A DNA stretch of 64,000 nucleotides from Paradesertivirga mongoliensis (lineage in GTDB: Bacteria > Bacteroidota > Bacteroidia > Sphingobacteriales > Sphingobacteriaceae), in contig NZ_JAFMZO010000002.1 in NCBI RefSeq assembly GCF_024436395.1, positions 248,001 through 312,000 on the forward strand. The letters are read 5' to 3'. Shown piece by piece: positions 35,289 to 46,014 of the stretch. Within the stretch, counting starts at the first letter, position 1. Every line of letters starts with the position of its first letter. The position numbers and the translations under genes were made by a program. The notes beneath the pieces are model-generated. The model saw only the letters and a program-made list of their open reading frames with translations, was not told the origin of the DNA and did no database searches.

Positions 35289-35708
35289 ATGAAAAATCGC
35301 ATTCTCAGTTATCATCCTCTAAACACAGACACTGCAATTTTGCTATTGCGCCTCGTTTTCGGTGGCCTAATGGCTCATCATGGTTATTCTAAACTCATCG
35401 CTTACGATCAGATTCTCCCCATGTTTGGCGACATCATCGGCATTGGGTCAAAGCTTTCGTTCAACCTGGTTATTTTCGCCGAGTTTTTCTGTGCCCTGTT
35501 CATCGTTTTTGGTTTCTTAACACGGCTTTCAGTTATCCCAATCTTCATTACCATGGTTGTGGCATTCTTTATCGCACATGGCAAAGATCCTTTTCAGACA
35601 AAAGAATTAGCCTTCGTATTTATGACTTTATCTATTGTAGTATCCGTTGCCGGAAGCGGCAGATACTCTGTTGACCGGTTCCTCTTCGGCGGCAAAGACA
35701 ATTATTGA
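35289..35708 (+). CDS. DoxX family membrane protein
   Basis: A 139-residue inner-membrane protein with four helices: LLLRLVFGGLMAHHGYSKL, FNLVIFAEFFCALFIVFGFLTRLS, IPIFITMVVAFFIAH and FVFMTLSIVVSVAGSG. DoxX-like proteins are linked to thiosulfate:quinone oxidoreductase or to oxidative-stress membrane complexes; here the role is unknown. It is 47 bp after the DUF1801 gene in the same direction, and the HMA-like gene follows 22 bp later. Confidence 0.88.
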   Translation: MKNRILSYHPLNTDTAILLLRLVFGGLMAHHGYSKLIAYDQILPMFGDIIGIGSKLSFNLVIFAEFFCALFIVFGFLTRLSVIPIFITMVVAFFIAHGKDPFQTKELAFVFMTLSIVVSVAGSGRYSVDRFLFGGKDNY

Positions 35709-35730
35709 AACATCATCATTAAAAAAGCAT

Positions 35731-35970
35731 ATGGTTGAGGTATTTAAAACAAATGTGATTAACCACGCTCAGGCGGATGTGCTGATCGATCAACTGCGGA
35801 TGGCCTTTGTAGACTACGATGTGAATTTTGATCTCGATGATTGTGACAAAATTTTACGGGTTGAGTACAGGGCTGGATATATCGATTCGCAGTTGATTGT
35901 TGATTTCCTTAAAACTTTTGGGTGTATTGCAGAAATATTACCCGACGAAGCCGATCTGCTGGCTGGATAA
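35731..35970 (+). CDS. small HMA-like protein
   Basis: A 79-residue protein; ATG 35731 is chosen over an upstream frame that overlaps doxX. The fold pattern is beta-alpha-beta-beta-alpha-beta (VEVFKTNV, QADVLIDQLRMAF, VNFDLDDCDKILRVEY, QLIVDFLKTFGCIAEIL), as in heavy-metal-associated domains, but the CxxC motif is absent. Such proteins occur beside DoxX and VOC genes in Sphingobacteriaceae. It abuts the next gene. Confidence 0.6.
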   Translation: MVEVFKTNVINHAQADVLIDQLRMAFVDYDVNFDLDDCDKILRVEYRAGYIDSQLIVDFLKTFGCIAEILPDEADLLAG

Positions 35971-35985
35971 TTGATAAAAAAAATA

Positions 35986-36372
35986 ATGCTACATCTACAA
36001 AACACCTTCAGCAGCTTTTCGGTAGATCAACTGGAAGAAGCGCACCGGTTTTACACTGAAGTGCTCGGCTTCGAAGTTATATACAACACTATGGGATTGC
36101 TTGAACTTCAAATCGCAAACAGCAATCCCATACTTATCTATCCTAAAACCAACCATAGTCCGGCTACATTTACTATTTTGAATTTTCCGGTGGATAATAT
36201 AGATCGGGCCGTGGCGGAACTATCAGCGCGTGGTGTTACTTTCGAAAATTATAACGACGGGAGTATACAAACCGATCAGAATCATATTCTCCGTGGCGGC
36301 GAACTCGATATCGCCTGGTTTAAAGATCCTGCAGGAAACATTTTGTCTATTTTACAAAACAAGAACGTTTAA
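35986..36372 (+). CDS. VOC family protein
   Basis: A 128-residue glyoxalase-fold protein from ATG 35986; a TTG at 35971 in frame is less likely. It shows HRFYTEVLGFEVIYN, PATFTILNFPVDNIDRAVAELSARGVTFENY and the C-terminal IAWFKDPAGNILSILQN, the typical second-module end. It is the last gene of the ArsR-SRPBCC-DoxX-type cluster. The substrate is unknown. Confidence 0.88.
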   Translation: MLHLQNTFSSFSVDQLEEAHRFYTEVLGFEVIYNTMGLLELQIANSNPILIYPKTNHSPATFTILNFPVDNIDRAVAELSARGVTFENYNDGSIQTDQNHILRGGELDIAWFKDPAGNILSILQNKNV

Positions 36373-36420
36373 GCTGTCCGATGGGTAATCGCGATCGGCA
36401 CTTGTCAAATTGATTACCAG

Positions 36421-37701
36421 TTAAAGCGGGTCCGACGATAAAACTTCCGAAACCACAGGCGAAGCATCAGCACTTTGAGCGTTTTTCTGGATATGCCGGT
36501 TTATCACATAAAATAGTCCCATTGCTATAATCATGGTAAGCACCACCAGGTAGCCAAGCGTATCGTAGTGCTCAATCCTTCCCGAACTATGTTTCATGGC
36601 GATCAACCCCGCAATGGCGGCTGCTATTCCGCCCGAGATTTGCTGAACGGCCGAGTTAACACTCATGAACGCGCCCCGGTCCTGAAGGCTGGGCATAGCC
36701 GTTATCAAAGCCGAGGCAGAGATCATCCTGGATGCAATACCAACAAATAATACCACGTTAACCGAGATCAAAATCCAAAGCGGCGTAATTCCGAGATTGG
36801 TGTAAATTACCACCATCACCATGCTAATGAGAGAGCCTACTACAAACGTTTGGTATTTGCCTGCCTTATCGCTCATCGAACCTATAATGGGTCCAAAAAT
36901 CATTGAAAAAACGCCGGTGATAAAATACAATAACGTAAGTTGCTGATTAGTTATACCAACATTGTACACACAAAAGGCGGCGGCAAAGGGCATTAACATA
37001 AAACCGCCGGTTGCAAGTAAGGTGGTTCCGGTAAAGGCCTTAATATAATCGCGGTTTCGAAGTGTCTTGAACAAGTGCTGCAAGGCGTTCCTGTCCGATT
37101 TAATCTGAAGATGAGCATCCACAGGCTTCATATAAGCCATAATGATAATGCCGAGAGCAAGACCAAAGCCCACTATCAGCCAAAACGGTGCATGCCATCC
37201 AAACTTATCGGCAAGAAGCAATCCAACAGGAATTCCAAATACCTGACTTCCCGCGAAAGCGGATTGAACAAAGCCCATAACTTTCCCGCGAACTTCAAGC
37301 TTAAATAAATCACTTATAATGGCAAAGCTCACAGAACTTATCACTCCGCCGAAGATGCCGGTAATAATACGTGCAATTAATAACAGAGAATAATTAGGAG
37401 CCATGGCACATAAAGCCGTACCCAGAATAAAGCCTGTATAAAAAAACATCAGGAGCTTCTTTCTATCGTATTTATCGGCAAAACCGGCAGCAAGAAGGCC
37501 CGAAGCGCCGGCGCTGAAAGCATAAGCCGAGACCACCAGGCCAAACTGTGAAGTGCTGATGTCCAGTTCTTTTAAGAGAATGGCCCCTAAAGGAGAAAGC
37601 ACCATAAAATCAAGCACAATGGTGAATTGCAGTACCGCCAAAACAGCAATAATAAAAACCTGGTATTTTGTAAATACTTTTTCCTTGGATTTCATTTCCA
37701 T
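36421..37701 (-). CDS. MFS transporter (drug/sugar efflux type)
   Basis: A 426-residue membrane protein with 12 predicted helices. The motif A loop is AAGFADKYDRKKLLMFFY (D-[RK]-x-[DN]-R-x-x), and the second-half copy is GSMSDKAGKYQTF. The N-terminal VVSAYAFSAGASGLLAAG and the GQ/GP-rich helix 5 region (AGSQVFGIPVGLLLAD) resemble the DHA1 efflux group (AraJ/PbuE-like). The substrate cannot be told. It is monocistronic, 49 bp from the convergent VOC gene. Confidence 0.88.
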   Translation of the reverse strand: MEMKSKEKVFTKYQVFIIAVLAVLQFTIVLDFMVLSPLGAILLKELDISTSQFGLVVSAYAFSAGASGLLAAGFADKYDRKKLLMFFYTGFILGTALCAMAPNYSLLLIARIITGIFGGVISSVSFAIISDLFKLEVRGKVMGFVQSAFAGSQVFGIPVGLLLADKFGWHAPFWLIVGFGLALGIIIMAYMKPVDAHLQIKSDRNALQHLFKTLRNRDYIKAFTGTTLLATGGFMLMPFAAAFCVYNVGITNQQLTLLYFITGVFSMIFGPIIGSMSDKAGKYQTFVVGSLISMVMVVIYTNLGITPLWILISVNVVLFVGIASRMISASALITAMPSLQDRGAFMSVNSAVQQISGGIAAAIAGLIAMKHSSGRIEHYDTLGYLVVLTMIIAMGLFYVINRHIQKNAQSADASPVVSEVLSSDPL

Positions 37702-37811
37702 TTAATCATTTAATAATCGTTGCAATTACATTCAAGATCTTCGCAGATCGTTTCAATCTTCTTACTCAATATTACAGCCAATCTGTTGGAGGTAGCCTAA
37801 AATACCGTCTT

Positions 37812-40072
<2,261 letters not shown>

Positions 40073-40079
40073 TGCAGGC

Positions 40080-40119
40080 TTTAAAAGGAGAAGGCAAACA
40101 TCAGCCTTCTCCTTTTAAA
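40080..40119. terminator. long bidirectional hairpin terminator
   Basis: TTTAAAAGGAGAAGGC (40080-40095) pairs with GCCTTCTCCTTTTAAA (40104-40119), a perfect 16-bp stem with an 8-base loop, between two convergent genes. The right arm encodes the last residues of the TauE/SafE protein. The A/T ends serve as T tracts on both strands. Confidence 0.75.
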
Positions 40120-40874
40120 AATATATCGTAAGCGAACCGCAGTATGGTTCCAAACACTACCAGTAAAAAGAAGATTCTTATAAACCTATTCCCTTTAAGA
40201 AGCGCCAATTTGGTTCCCAGGTAAGAACCACAGAGATTAAATAAAGCCATAGGGATGGCATACTCATATAAAATATGTCCGGTACGGGCGAAGTAAATAA
40301 TAGCAGCGAGGTTTGTAGCTGCATTTACGTATTTGGCATGCGCGCTGGAATGAATAAAATCGTTCCCTAAAACCGCTACAAACATAAGAATTAAAAAGGT
40401 GCCAGTTCCCGGGCCAATTAAGCCATCGTAAAAACCGATTGAAAAACCTGAAAGTACACCAAGAAGGGCCTGCATGGAAAAAGGATAATTTTTCTCGGTA
40501 TGCAAGCCAAAATTTTTGTTCCAATAAGTATAAATAGCCACTAAAACAAGTAATAGAAAAATTAGCGGCTTAATCTGAGTATTATCAATTACGGTAATTG
40601 CAAAAGCTCCAAGCATTGCACCTAAAAATGCCGCAGGCAGTACTACAGAAAGCAGCTTCCAGTTAACAGAGATATTCCTGGAGTATTTATATCCCGCGAA
40701 AGCGGTACCTGCTAAAGAAGGTATCTTGGTGGTTCCAAACAAGGTGGCGATGGGGTATTGAGGTAAAATAATGAGCATTGCCGGTGTTTGAAGTAATCCG
40801 CCACCGCCTACTATAGAATCGATAAACCCTGCGCCGAAAGAAACAAAACAAAGAAGAATAAGCTCTTGGGTCAT
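40101..40874 (-). CDS. TauE/SafE (TSUP) family sulfite/organosulfur exporter
   Basis: A 257-residue inner-membrane permease with about eight helices. The family repeats are visible: FGAGFIDSIVGGGGLLQTPAML in the first half and GFSIGFYDGLIGPGTGTFLILMF in the second, followed by SSAHAKYVNAATNLAAI. TSUP proteins export sulfite, sulfoacetate or related anions; the substrate here is unknown. Its last codons form one arm of the shared terminator. Confidence 0.9.
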   Translation of the reverse strand: MTQELILLCFVSFGAGFIDSIVGGGGLLQTPAMLIILPQYPIATLFGTTKIPSLAGTAFAGYKYSRNISVNWKLLSVVLPAAFLGAMLGAFAITVIDNTQIKPLIFLLLVLVAIYTYWNKNFGLHTEKNYPFSMQALLGVLSGFSIGFYDGLIGPGTGTFLILMFVAVLGNDFIHSSAHAKYVNAATNLAAIIYFARTGHILYEYAIPMALFNLCGSYLGTKLALLKGNRFIRIFFLLVVFGTILRFAYDIFLKGEG

Positions 40875-40941
40875 CTGTAGCAGAATAAAATATTAGCAGG
40901 TAACATTTGCATCCAAACTTTAGTATTAATGTCAGGAATCT

Positions 40942-40949
40942 TAACTTTG
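40942..40949 (+). promoter_or_regulatory. promoter -7 element for gene at 40955
   Basis: TAACTTTG, an exact TAnnTTTG match 5 bp before ATG 40955; the transcript would be leaderless or nearly so. Confidence 0.4.
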
Positions 40950-40954
40950 ATCGA

Positions 40955-41347
40955 ATGGATGTACAGGAGCTAAAAATAGGAAATCTTATAAAAATAAGTC
41001 CGCGGGAAAATGAAGAAGGTGTTTTGTTTTTAACCGACATTCAGCACTCCACTATTATAGGCGAAATGCTTGTACCGAGACAAGGCTACCATTTCCGCAT
41101 TAAATTTGACGAAATCCTTCCGCTTGAGCCCAGCGAACAATGGTTAGAACTTTTGGGATTCAATAAAGAAAGCACCGGGGAGAACATCTGGGTGGATAAC
41201 AAGAATTTTGTTCAGTTTAAATTATCGGATTTTGAAAGCGGATTTTTAGAGAATGGCAGGCTTGCAGTACCAATCGACTCTGTTCATCAGCTTCAGAACG
41301 TTTATTTTACCCTTACAGGAGAAAATTTATCGGCTGTTACACATTAA
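40955..41347 (+). CDS. ELKIGN-type hypothetical protein (Bacteroidetes/phage family)
   Basis: A 130-residue soluble protein from ATG 40955. It has the pattern ELKIGNLIKI ... ILPLEPSEQWLELLGF ... VHQLQNVYFTLTGENL, which I know from many uncharacterised Bacteroidetes genomic and phage proteins (RIGNYV ... TEEWLxxFGF ... HxLQNLYFALTGEEL). Function is unknown. Here it is a single gene, with no phage gene beside it. Its end overlaps the convergent gene by 11 bp. Confidence 0.75.
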   Translation: MDVQELKIGNLIKISPRENEEGVLFLTDIQHSTIIGEMLVPRQGYHFRIKFDEILPLEPSEQWLELLGFNKESTGENIWVDNKNFVQFKLSDFESGFLENGRLAVPIDSVHQLQNVYFTLTGENLSAVTH

Positions 41348-41609
41348 AGCTCTCAATAGCCTGACCAAGTTTCTCTACCAGTTCATCTTCAAGGTTTCCA
41401 TCTTCCTGAACCCAGCATTCCATAGCATCGCATGACTTTGAGAGCGTACATAGGTGCTCGTCGCCGGAAACTATAATATATTTTAAATCACAGGGAACAA
41501 CCAGTACCCGGCTGTAATCGCCGGTCTCGTAAAGATCAACTTCAATATGAAACGGTTCTTCGGGTTTGAGGCTCTCCTCGAAATCAAAATCATCTTCCAT
41601 GCCAAACAA
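41337..41609 (-). CDS. small acidic hypothetical protein
   Basis: A 90-residue acidic protein (FDFEESLKPEEPFHIEVDLYETGDYSRVLVVP), beta-rich in the first half, with a helical end (EDELVEKLGQAIESF). No family recognised. The arrangement with the GNAT gene 27 bp upstream suggests co-transcription. Confidence 0.6.
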   Translation of the reverse strand: MFGMEDDFDFEESLKPEEPFHIEVDLYETGDYSRVLVVPCDLKYIIVSGDEHLCTLSKSCDAMECWVQEDGNLEDELVEKLGQAIESFNV

Positions 41610-41636
41610 AACGAACGAACCTGGTCTTTTGATTGA

Positions 41637-42167
41637 CTAAAATTGTAAATCCTTTTTCATCACCCAATCTATTTGCGGGTCGTCTCCAAGAATAAAAATT
41701 TTAGAACCACACCTCTGAAATCCCCATTTGGTATAAAACTCAACCGCCCTATGATTTTCGTGCCAAACTCCCAGCCAAAGGGCTTCTTTGGCTTTAAGTC
41801 TGGCCTGAGTAATGCATTCTTTCATAAGTGCCGAGCCCACCCCATTGCCAATAAAAGATTTATCTACATAAAGACGAGCTAGCTCCAGGGTCCTGACAGG
41901 AGGGTTAATTTCCGGAGGGTTTTTAGTCTCACGCATTAACGCATAACCCACCAGGGTATGAAACCGATAAGCTAAAAGGATGGTATTCTGTTTTCTGCCC
42001 ACTTCGGCCATAAGGCTTTTAACCGAGAACTGGAGTTTTAAGAATTTCTCCATGTCTCTCCGGCTATTCTGCTCAGCAAAACTTTCATAGAAAGTCTTGC
42101 GGCTAAAATAAGCGATAGTGGCCGCATCTTGCGGTTGGGCCAGCCGGATGGTTATAGTATTGAACAT
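41637..42167 (-). CDS. GNAT family N-acetyltransferase
   Basis: A 176-residue acetyltransferase; the ATG at 42167 is chosen over a GTG at 42179. The acetyl-CoA site is motif A, VDKSFIGNGVGSALMKECI (the Q/RxxGxG/A form is SFIGNGVG). Motif B is AVEFYTKWGFQRCG. The N-terminus IRLAQPQDAATIAYFSRKTFYESF is typical of the group. The acceptor is unknown. Confidence 0.88.
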   Translation of the reverse strand: MFNTITIRLAQPQDAATIAYFSRKTFYESFAEQNSRRDMEKFLKLQFSVKSLMAEVGRKQNTILLAYRFHTLVGYALMRETKNPPEINPPVRTLELARLYVDKSFIGNGVGSALMKECITQARLKAKEALWLGVWHENHRAVEFYTKWGFQRCGSKIFILGDDPQIDWVMKKDLQF

Positions 42168-42234
42168 TTTTGAACTCACGGTCTCCCGTAATTTGGTTTC
42201 TCAAATCAAACAGACGTCCCTCAAATTAATTATC

Positions 42235-42271
42235 AAAAAAAAGGTTTAAAGCTTTGAGCTTTAAACCTTTT
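42235..42271 (-). terminator. intrinsic terminator of hybrid kinase operon
   Basis: AAAAGGTTTAAAGC (42239-42252) pairs with GCTTTAAACCTTTT (42258-42271), a perfect 14-bp stem with a 5-base loop. On the minus strand a run of eight T follows. It lies 9 bp after the kinase stop codon. Confidence 0.9.
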
Positions 42272-42279
42272 CACAACAC

Positions 42280-44079
42280 TCAGCCGTTTTTCTGCTGAGC
42301 ATGCAGCGACCACTTTTCGAGTACATTTACTAAGTCTTCGAGTTTTACAGGCTTACTGATATAATCGTCCATTCCCGCTCGTATACATGCATCGCGATCG
42401 CCCTGCAGCGTATTGGCCGTCATGGCAATAATTGTGGGCTGAACGCTCAAACAAAGCCTGATCATCTTAGTCGCTTCCAGGCCGTCCATTTCAGGCATCT
42501 GAACATCCATCAATATAATGTCGTAATCATTGAAACTAACTTCCTCCAAAACCTCATTTCCATTACTGGTCATCTTCGGCTCATATCCAAGTTTATTCAA
42601 TACTTTGATGACCATCTTTTGGTTCATCGCATCATCTTCGGCAATCAGGATTTTTAATGGATTCTCTTTTGCAAAGTCAACGGAAAGTTTCTGTTTACTA
42701 TTTTGTTCGCTTGCCTTGTTTTTGTTTCTCAAAGCAACAAGAATCTGTTCATTAAGTATATGCTGGCGAATCGGCTTTTTAATTACCGAGCTGAAAAGCC
42801 CAAGATGTTTTTTATAAGATTCATCATCAAATTTATTCAGCAATATAACCGGCATATCAGAATGCAGCGATTTGATAGCTTTCGTAAGCTCAACACCTGT
42901 CATAGCGGGCATCTGCATATCGGTTATAACCAGATCGTAGTCAGAGTCTCTGGATAACAAAGCCAAAGCCTCTTTGCCAGAGCCTACACCTGTAGCAGAA
43001 AGCTTCCATTGCTGTAACTGTTTAGTGAGAAGGTTACAAACCGTTTCATTATCATCCACGATCAATATTTTTTTGCTCTCCATTCCCGTCATTCCAATAC
43101 TTTTCGAACGTACCTGCTGCAGGCTTGTTCTCAGCCATATGGTAAAGGTGAAGGTACTGCCTTCGTGTTCTTTACTTGATACCTGAATAGAACCACCCAT
43201 TAACGAGACCAGGTTCTTACAAATGATCAAGCCCACGCCGGAAGATATTCCGTTTGTATTTAAAGCCGAAACCGGCTCAGCGAAACCCTTAGACAATTGA
43301 GCAACCTTTTCGCGGGTCATCCCCATCCCGGTATCTCTTATTTCAAATTCAAGCTTTACACGATTATCGTCGCCTGATTCAATAAACCGGGCACCGATAA
43401 AAATCTCACCATTGAGGGTAAACCGGATAGAATTCTTCACAAGATTAGTAAATATCTGATGGAGGCGCATAGCGTCTCCCACAACCTGCGTCGGAACATT
43501 TGCAGGAATATCATAAACGAGATCAATATTCTGTTTGGCCGACTTCGAAGCAAATACATCCAGTACCTCTTCGATGGTGTTTCGCAGATCAAAATCCTTT
43601 TGTTCCAGCTCTTTTCCTGATTCGAATCTTGAATATTCGAGTATGTCGTTTATAAGAATATCGTTTATAAGCTTTAACAGATTTTCGCCAGAATCGAGAA
43701 TAGTGTTAGTATACTCGCGTTGCTCGTTGTTTAACTGGGTTTCGTTAAGCAAAGCAGCCATCCCCATCATGGTGGTCATGGGAGTACGGATGTCGTGACT
43801 TATTTTCGACAGCAACTGACTTTTGTTTCTGCTTTCGAGAGCAGCCAAATCGCGCGAGCTCTGTTCATTCTGCTTGGCATACGACAAAAGCTCTCGTGTT
43901 TCCAGCAACTGCCTTTCCAGGTCGCCGGCACGGTGTTCAACCGCTTTAACCTTGGAGCGATGGAAGAAATATAGTGCTATTGCTATAGCAAGCAGCACAA
44001 TTAACTGGAACCACCAGGTTAACCAAAATGGCGTCGGGAATGAATCTACTATGATAAACAGAATTTGGCCGGTACTCAT
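42280..44079 (-). CDS. hybrid histidine kinase with two receiver domains
   Basis: A 599-residue membrane kinase. One helix lies at about 23-39, preceded by FPTPFWLTWWFQ, which looks like the end of a Y_Y_Y-propeller sensor, but no periplasmic sensor is left. A coiled coil (45-85) leads to HisKA with H95 (SKISHDIRTP), HATPase_c (N box 210-220, DTGMGM, GVGL), receiver 1 (D387) and receiver 2 (D525, LMDVQMPEMDG). The second DHp helix has a tandem INDIL-INDIL (138-147), one unit more than normal. It is the last gene of an operon with the SPOR-barrel protein (39 bp gap). Confidence 0.93.
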   Translation of the reverse strand: MSTGQILFIIVDSFPTPFWLTWWFQLIVLLAIAIALYFFHRSKVKAVEHRAGDLERQLLETRELLSYAKQNEQSSRDLAALESRNKSQLLSKISHDIRTPMTTMMGMAALLNETQLNNEQREYTNTILDSGENLLKLINDILINDILEYSRFESGKELEQKDFDLRNTIEEVLDVFASKSAKQNIDLVYDIPANVPTQVVGDAMRLHQIFTNLVKNSIRFTLNGEIFIGARFIESGDDNRVKLEFEIRDTGMGMTREKVAQLSKGFAEPVSALNTNGISSGVGLIICKNLVSLMGGSIQVSSKEHEGSTFTFTIWLRTSLQQVRSKSIGMTGMESKKILIVDDNETVCNLLTKQLQQWKLSATGVGSGKEALALLSRDSDYDLVITDMQMPAMTGVELTKAIKSLHSDMPVILLNKFDDESYKKHLGLFSSVIKKPIRQHILNEQILVALRNKNKASEQNSKQKLSVDFAKENPLKILIAEDDAMNQKMVIKVLNKLGYEPKMTSNGNEVLEEVSFNDYDIILMDVQMPEMDGLEATKMIRLCLSVQPTIIAMTANTLQGDRDACIRAGMDDYISKPVKLEDLVNVLEKWSLHAQQKNG

Positions 44080-44118
44080 ATTTCCTGTATTTATTGCTTC
44101 GTTTTACTGTATATTCAA

Positions 44119-45441
44119 TTATAACTTTGTTGCCTCGAAAGGCTTTGGATCATTTCTTAAAGGTATTGCATCAATGCTTTTAAGCTTGTATTGTACGATG
44201 ATGGCAGCAGCTTTACATCCTTGGCTCGAGGCGTTCAGACTAAACAACTTTGCTGCTTTTTCGTCTTCAAACCCGGGAATTCGGAGCTTAAATTCTCTAC
44301 CATCTGGATAAATTACTATTTCCCTGTCGAATGATGACAAAAGCCTTGATTTTATGTTTAAAGCATCATTTTCGGTCGTGAATGGCCCCAACAACAACGC
44401 AAACTGCATGGAGGAGGGCTGAGCTTTTGAACTGTTTCTGAAAACACTTGCCGGCGCCGGAGTCGGAGTCGAAACTAGAGTTTCGATTTCTTCAGCGATT
44501 ATTCCTGGTCTTGCAGCATCATTTGGAGGCGTTTTTCTAGGCTGTTGAACTTCCAGGATTTCGGGAGCAGCCTTTGACTTTAATTGCCCGGCTCTGCCGG
44601 CGACAAATTTATTGGCCTCGCTGCTATAAGTTTTAATAATGGTTTGCTCTGATTTAGTTCTTACCACAACGTTAACCCTGCGTACATTGACAACGGGCTC
44701 TGCCGGCTTAATTTCTTCTTTGGGCGAAACTGAAGCTTCAGTTGAAGGATTGCTCGCTAGGATATTTACAGGGTAAACGTCTTTAAAAGAATCTGACTCT
44801 CTGCGTTGTTTAGCCTTACTTTTCTTGAAGTTAACCTCAAAATTGGCTCCAAAAACCAGCGCTCTGTCTTTTGTATGCGGGTTAAACATATACACCGGAA
44901 ACGTAATATTTTTGTATGCTGCCTCAACCACTAATCCGCCTTCTAAAAAACCAGGACTACGCTGAGGTTTGGTATGCTGCAAAGACACTCCGACGGAAAG
45001 CCAGTTCAAAGGACTATAGGTCAGGTCGGTCCAGCTATACGCGAAATTATCAACAGATCCGGCCAACGAAAATGTGTATTGCGGTTGAATATACAGGAAG
45101 AAGTTTTTATACCCCATGCTTACATTGGCTCCAAAAGACCCACCGTTATAATCACCCATCACTGCCCCTGCAATGGGACTGATGGAGTACGACAATGTTG
45201 CTTCTTTGGAAAATGTTCTGCCCATATAAAACGAAAAAGAATTAGCTGCCTCGTAATTATATCGTCCCTCAGCGTAAAAATTATTGCTGGTTTGAAAACT
45301 AGCCACTGGCATTACTGCTGCGGGACCGTCGGTGCGCATCGAATAATAATTTTCCATACTTAAGCGGGATTGCGCATCTGCCTTATGCAGCAACAACCCT
45401 GAAAGCTTCATTAGGAGTAGTAGCGCTAACCTTTTTCTCAT
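44119..45441 (-). CDS. PorP-like outer-membrane barrel with C-terminal SPOR domain
   Basis: A 440-residue protein with a signal peptide (1-23). Residues about 24-215 form an outer-membrane beta-barrel with the PorP/SprF look (NYYSMRTDGPAAVMP; GGLVVEAAYKNITFPVYMFNP). A long Pro/Glu-rich linker (about 216-340) ends in a SPOR domain (about 345-420: SMQFALLLGPFTTENDALNIKSRL, then FKLRIPGFEDEKAA). SPOR domains bind denuded peptidoglycan, so this protein would tie an outer-membrane barrel to the cell wall. The start overlaps the upstream gene by 59 bp. Confidence 0.8.
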   Translation of the reverse strand: MRKRLALLLLMKLSGLLLHKADAQSRLSMENYYSMRTDGPAAVMPVASFQTSNNFYAEGRYNYEAANSFSFYMGRTFSKEATLSYSISPIAGAVMGDYNGGSFGANVSMGYKNFFLYIQPQYTFSLAGSVDNFAYSWTDLTYSPLNWLSVGVSLQHTKPQRSPGFLEGGLVVEAAYKNITFPVYMFNPHTKDRALVFGANFEVNFKKSKAKQRRESDSFKDVYPVNILASNPSTEASVSPKEEIKPAEPVVNVRRVNVVVRTKSEQTIIKTYSSEANKFVAGRAGQLKSKAAPEILEVQQPRKTPPNDAARPGIIAEEIETLVSTPTPAPASVFRNSSKAQPSSMQFALLLGPFTTENDALNIKSRLLSSFDREIVIYPDGREFKLRIPGFEDEKAAKLFSLNASSQGCKAAAIIVQYKLKSIDAIPLRNDPKPFEATKL

Positions 45442-45979
45442 TACCTATTATTATCGACTCGGCTGTTGTTAGTTTATTCATCAGCAGAATCCTTTTTAAA
45501 TGCGGGTTCCAGTTAAACAGTAGTTCATCCAGCGGATGAAAGAAGATAACCCAGGAAAACACGTCGAGTAAGTGCGTGAGACCTGTTTCATCGGCAATTT
45601 CTTTACTGATGATTAAAGGAAGTAGCAGGTTTACCAGTACTACGATAATTAAACTCACCAACACCACACCGTAATTACGTTTTTTGTACTTGTTGAAGGC
45701 TTTAATTTCATCCTCTTTTTTATCAGCGAAATGCCTCCGAATGGCATACAAAAGCGGCTCGGCAAACTGCTGATCTATATCGTTATTGCAATTTAATTTG
45801 AATAGTATCGGGTCATAACGTTTTGCAGACTGAACAGAGGCACGAATATATTGCTCAAACTGATGACTTAACTGACGTTTATAAATAGGTGAAGGATCGT
45901 GCCTGTTGAAATAAGTATTTATCGACGCCTGATCTAACGAGAGATATACATTAACGGCTTTGGAACTGGTTTTACTCAT
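45383..45979 (-). CDS. small membrane protein, unknown function
   Basis: A 198-residue protein with a cytoplasmic helical N-terminal half (FNRHDPSPIYKRQLSHQFEQYIRASVQ) and two hydrophobic segments (about 103-124 and a weaker one at 138-150). No family recognised. It is 35 bp downstream of the peptidase-S74 gene, and its end overlaps the SPOR-barrel gene by 59 bp in another frame, which implies translational coupling. Confidence 0.65.
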   Translation of the reverse strand: MSKTSSKAVNVYLSLDQASINTYFNRHDPSPIYKRQLSHQFEQYIRASVQSAKRYDPILFKLNCNNDIDQQFAEPLLYAIRRHFADKKEDEIKAFNKYKKRNYGVVLVSLIIVVLVNLLLPLIISKEIADETGLTHLLDVFSWVIFFHPLDELLFNWNPHLKRILLMNKLTTAESIIIGNEKKVSATTPNEAFRVVAA

Positions 45980-46014
45980 AACCTATATCTTGGTACTGAA
46001 TAGTTTATAATAGA

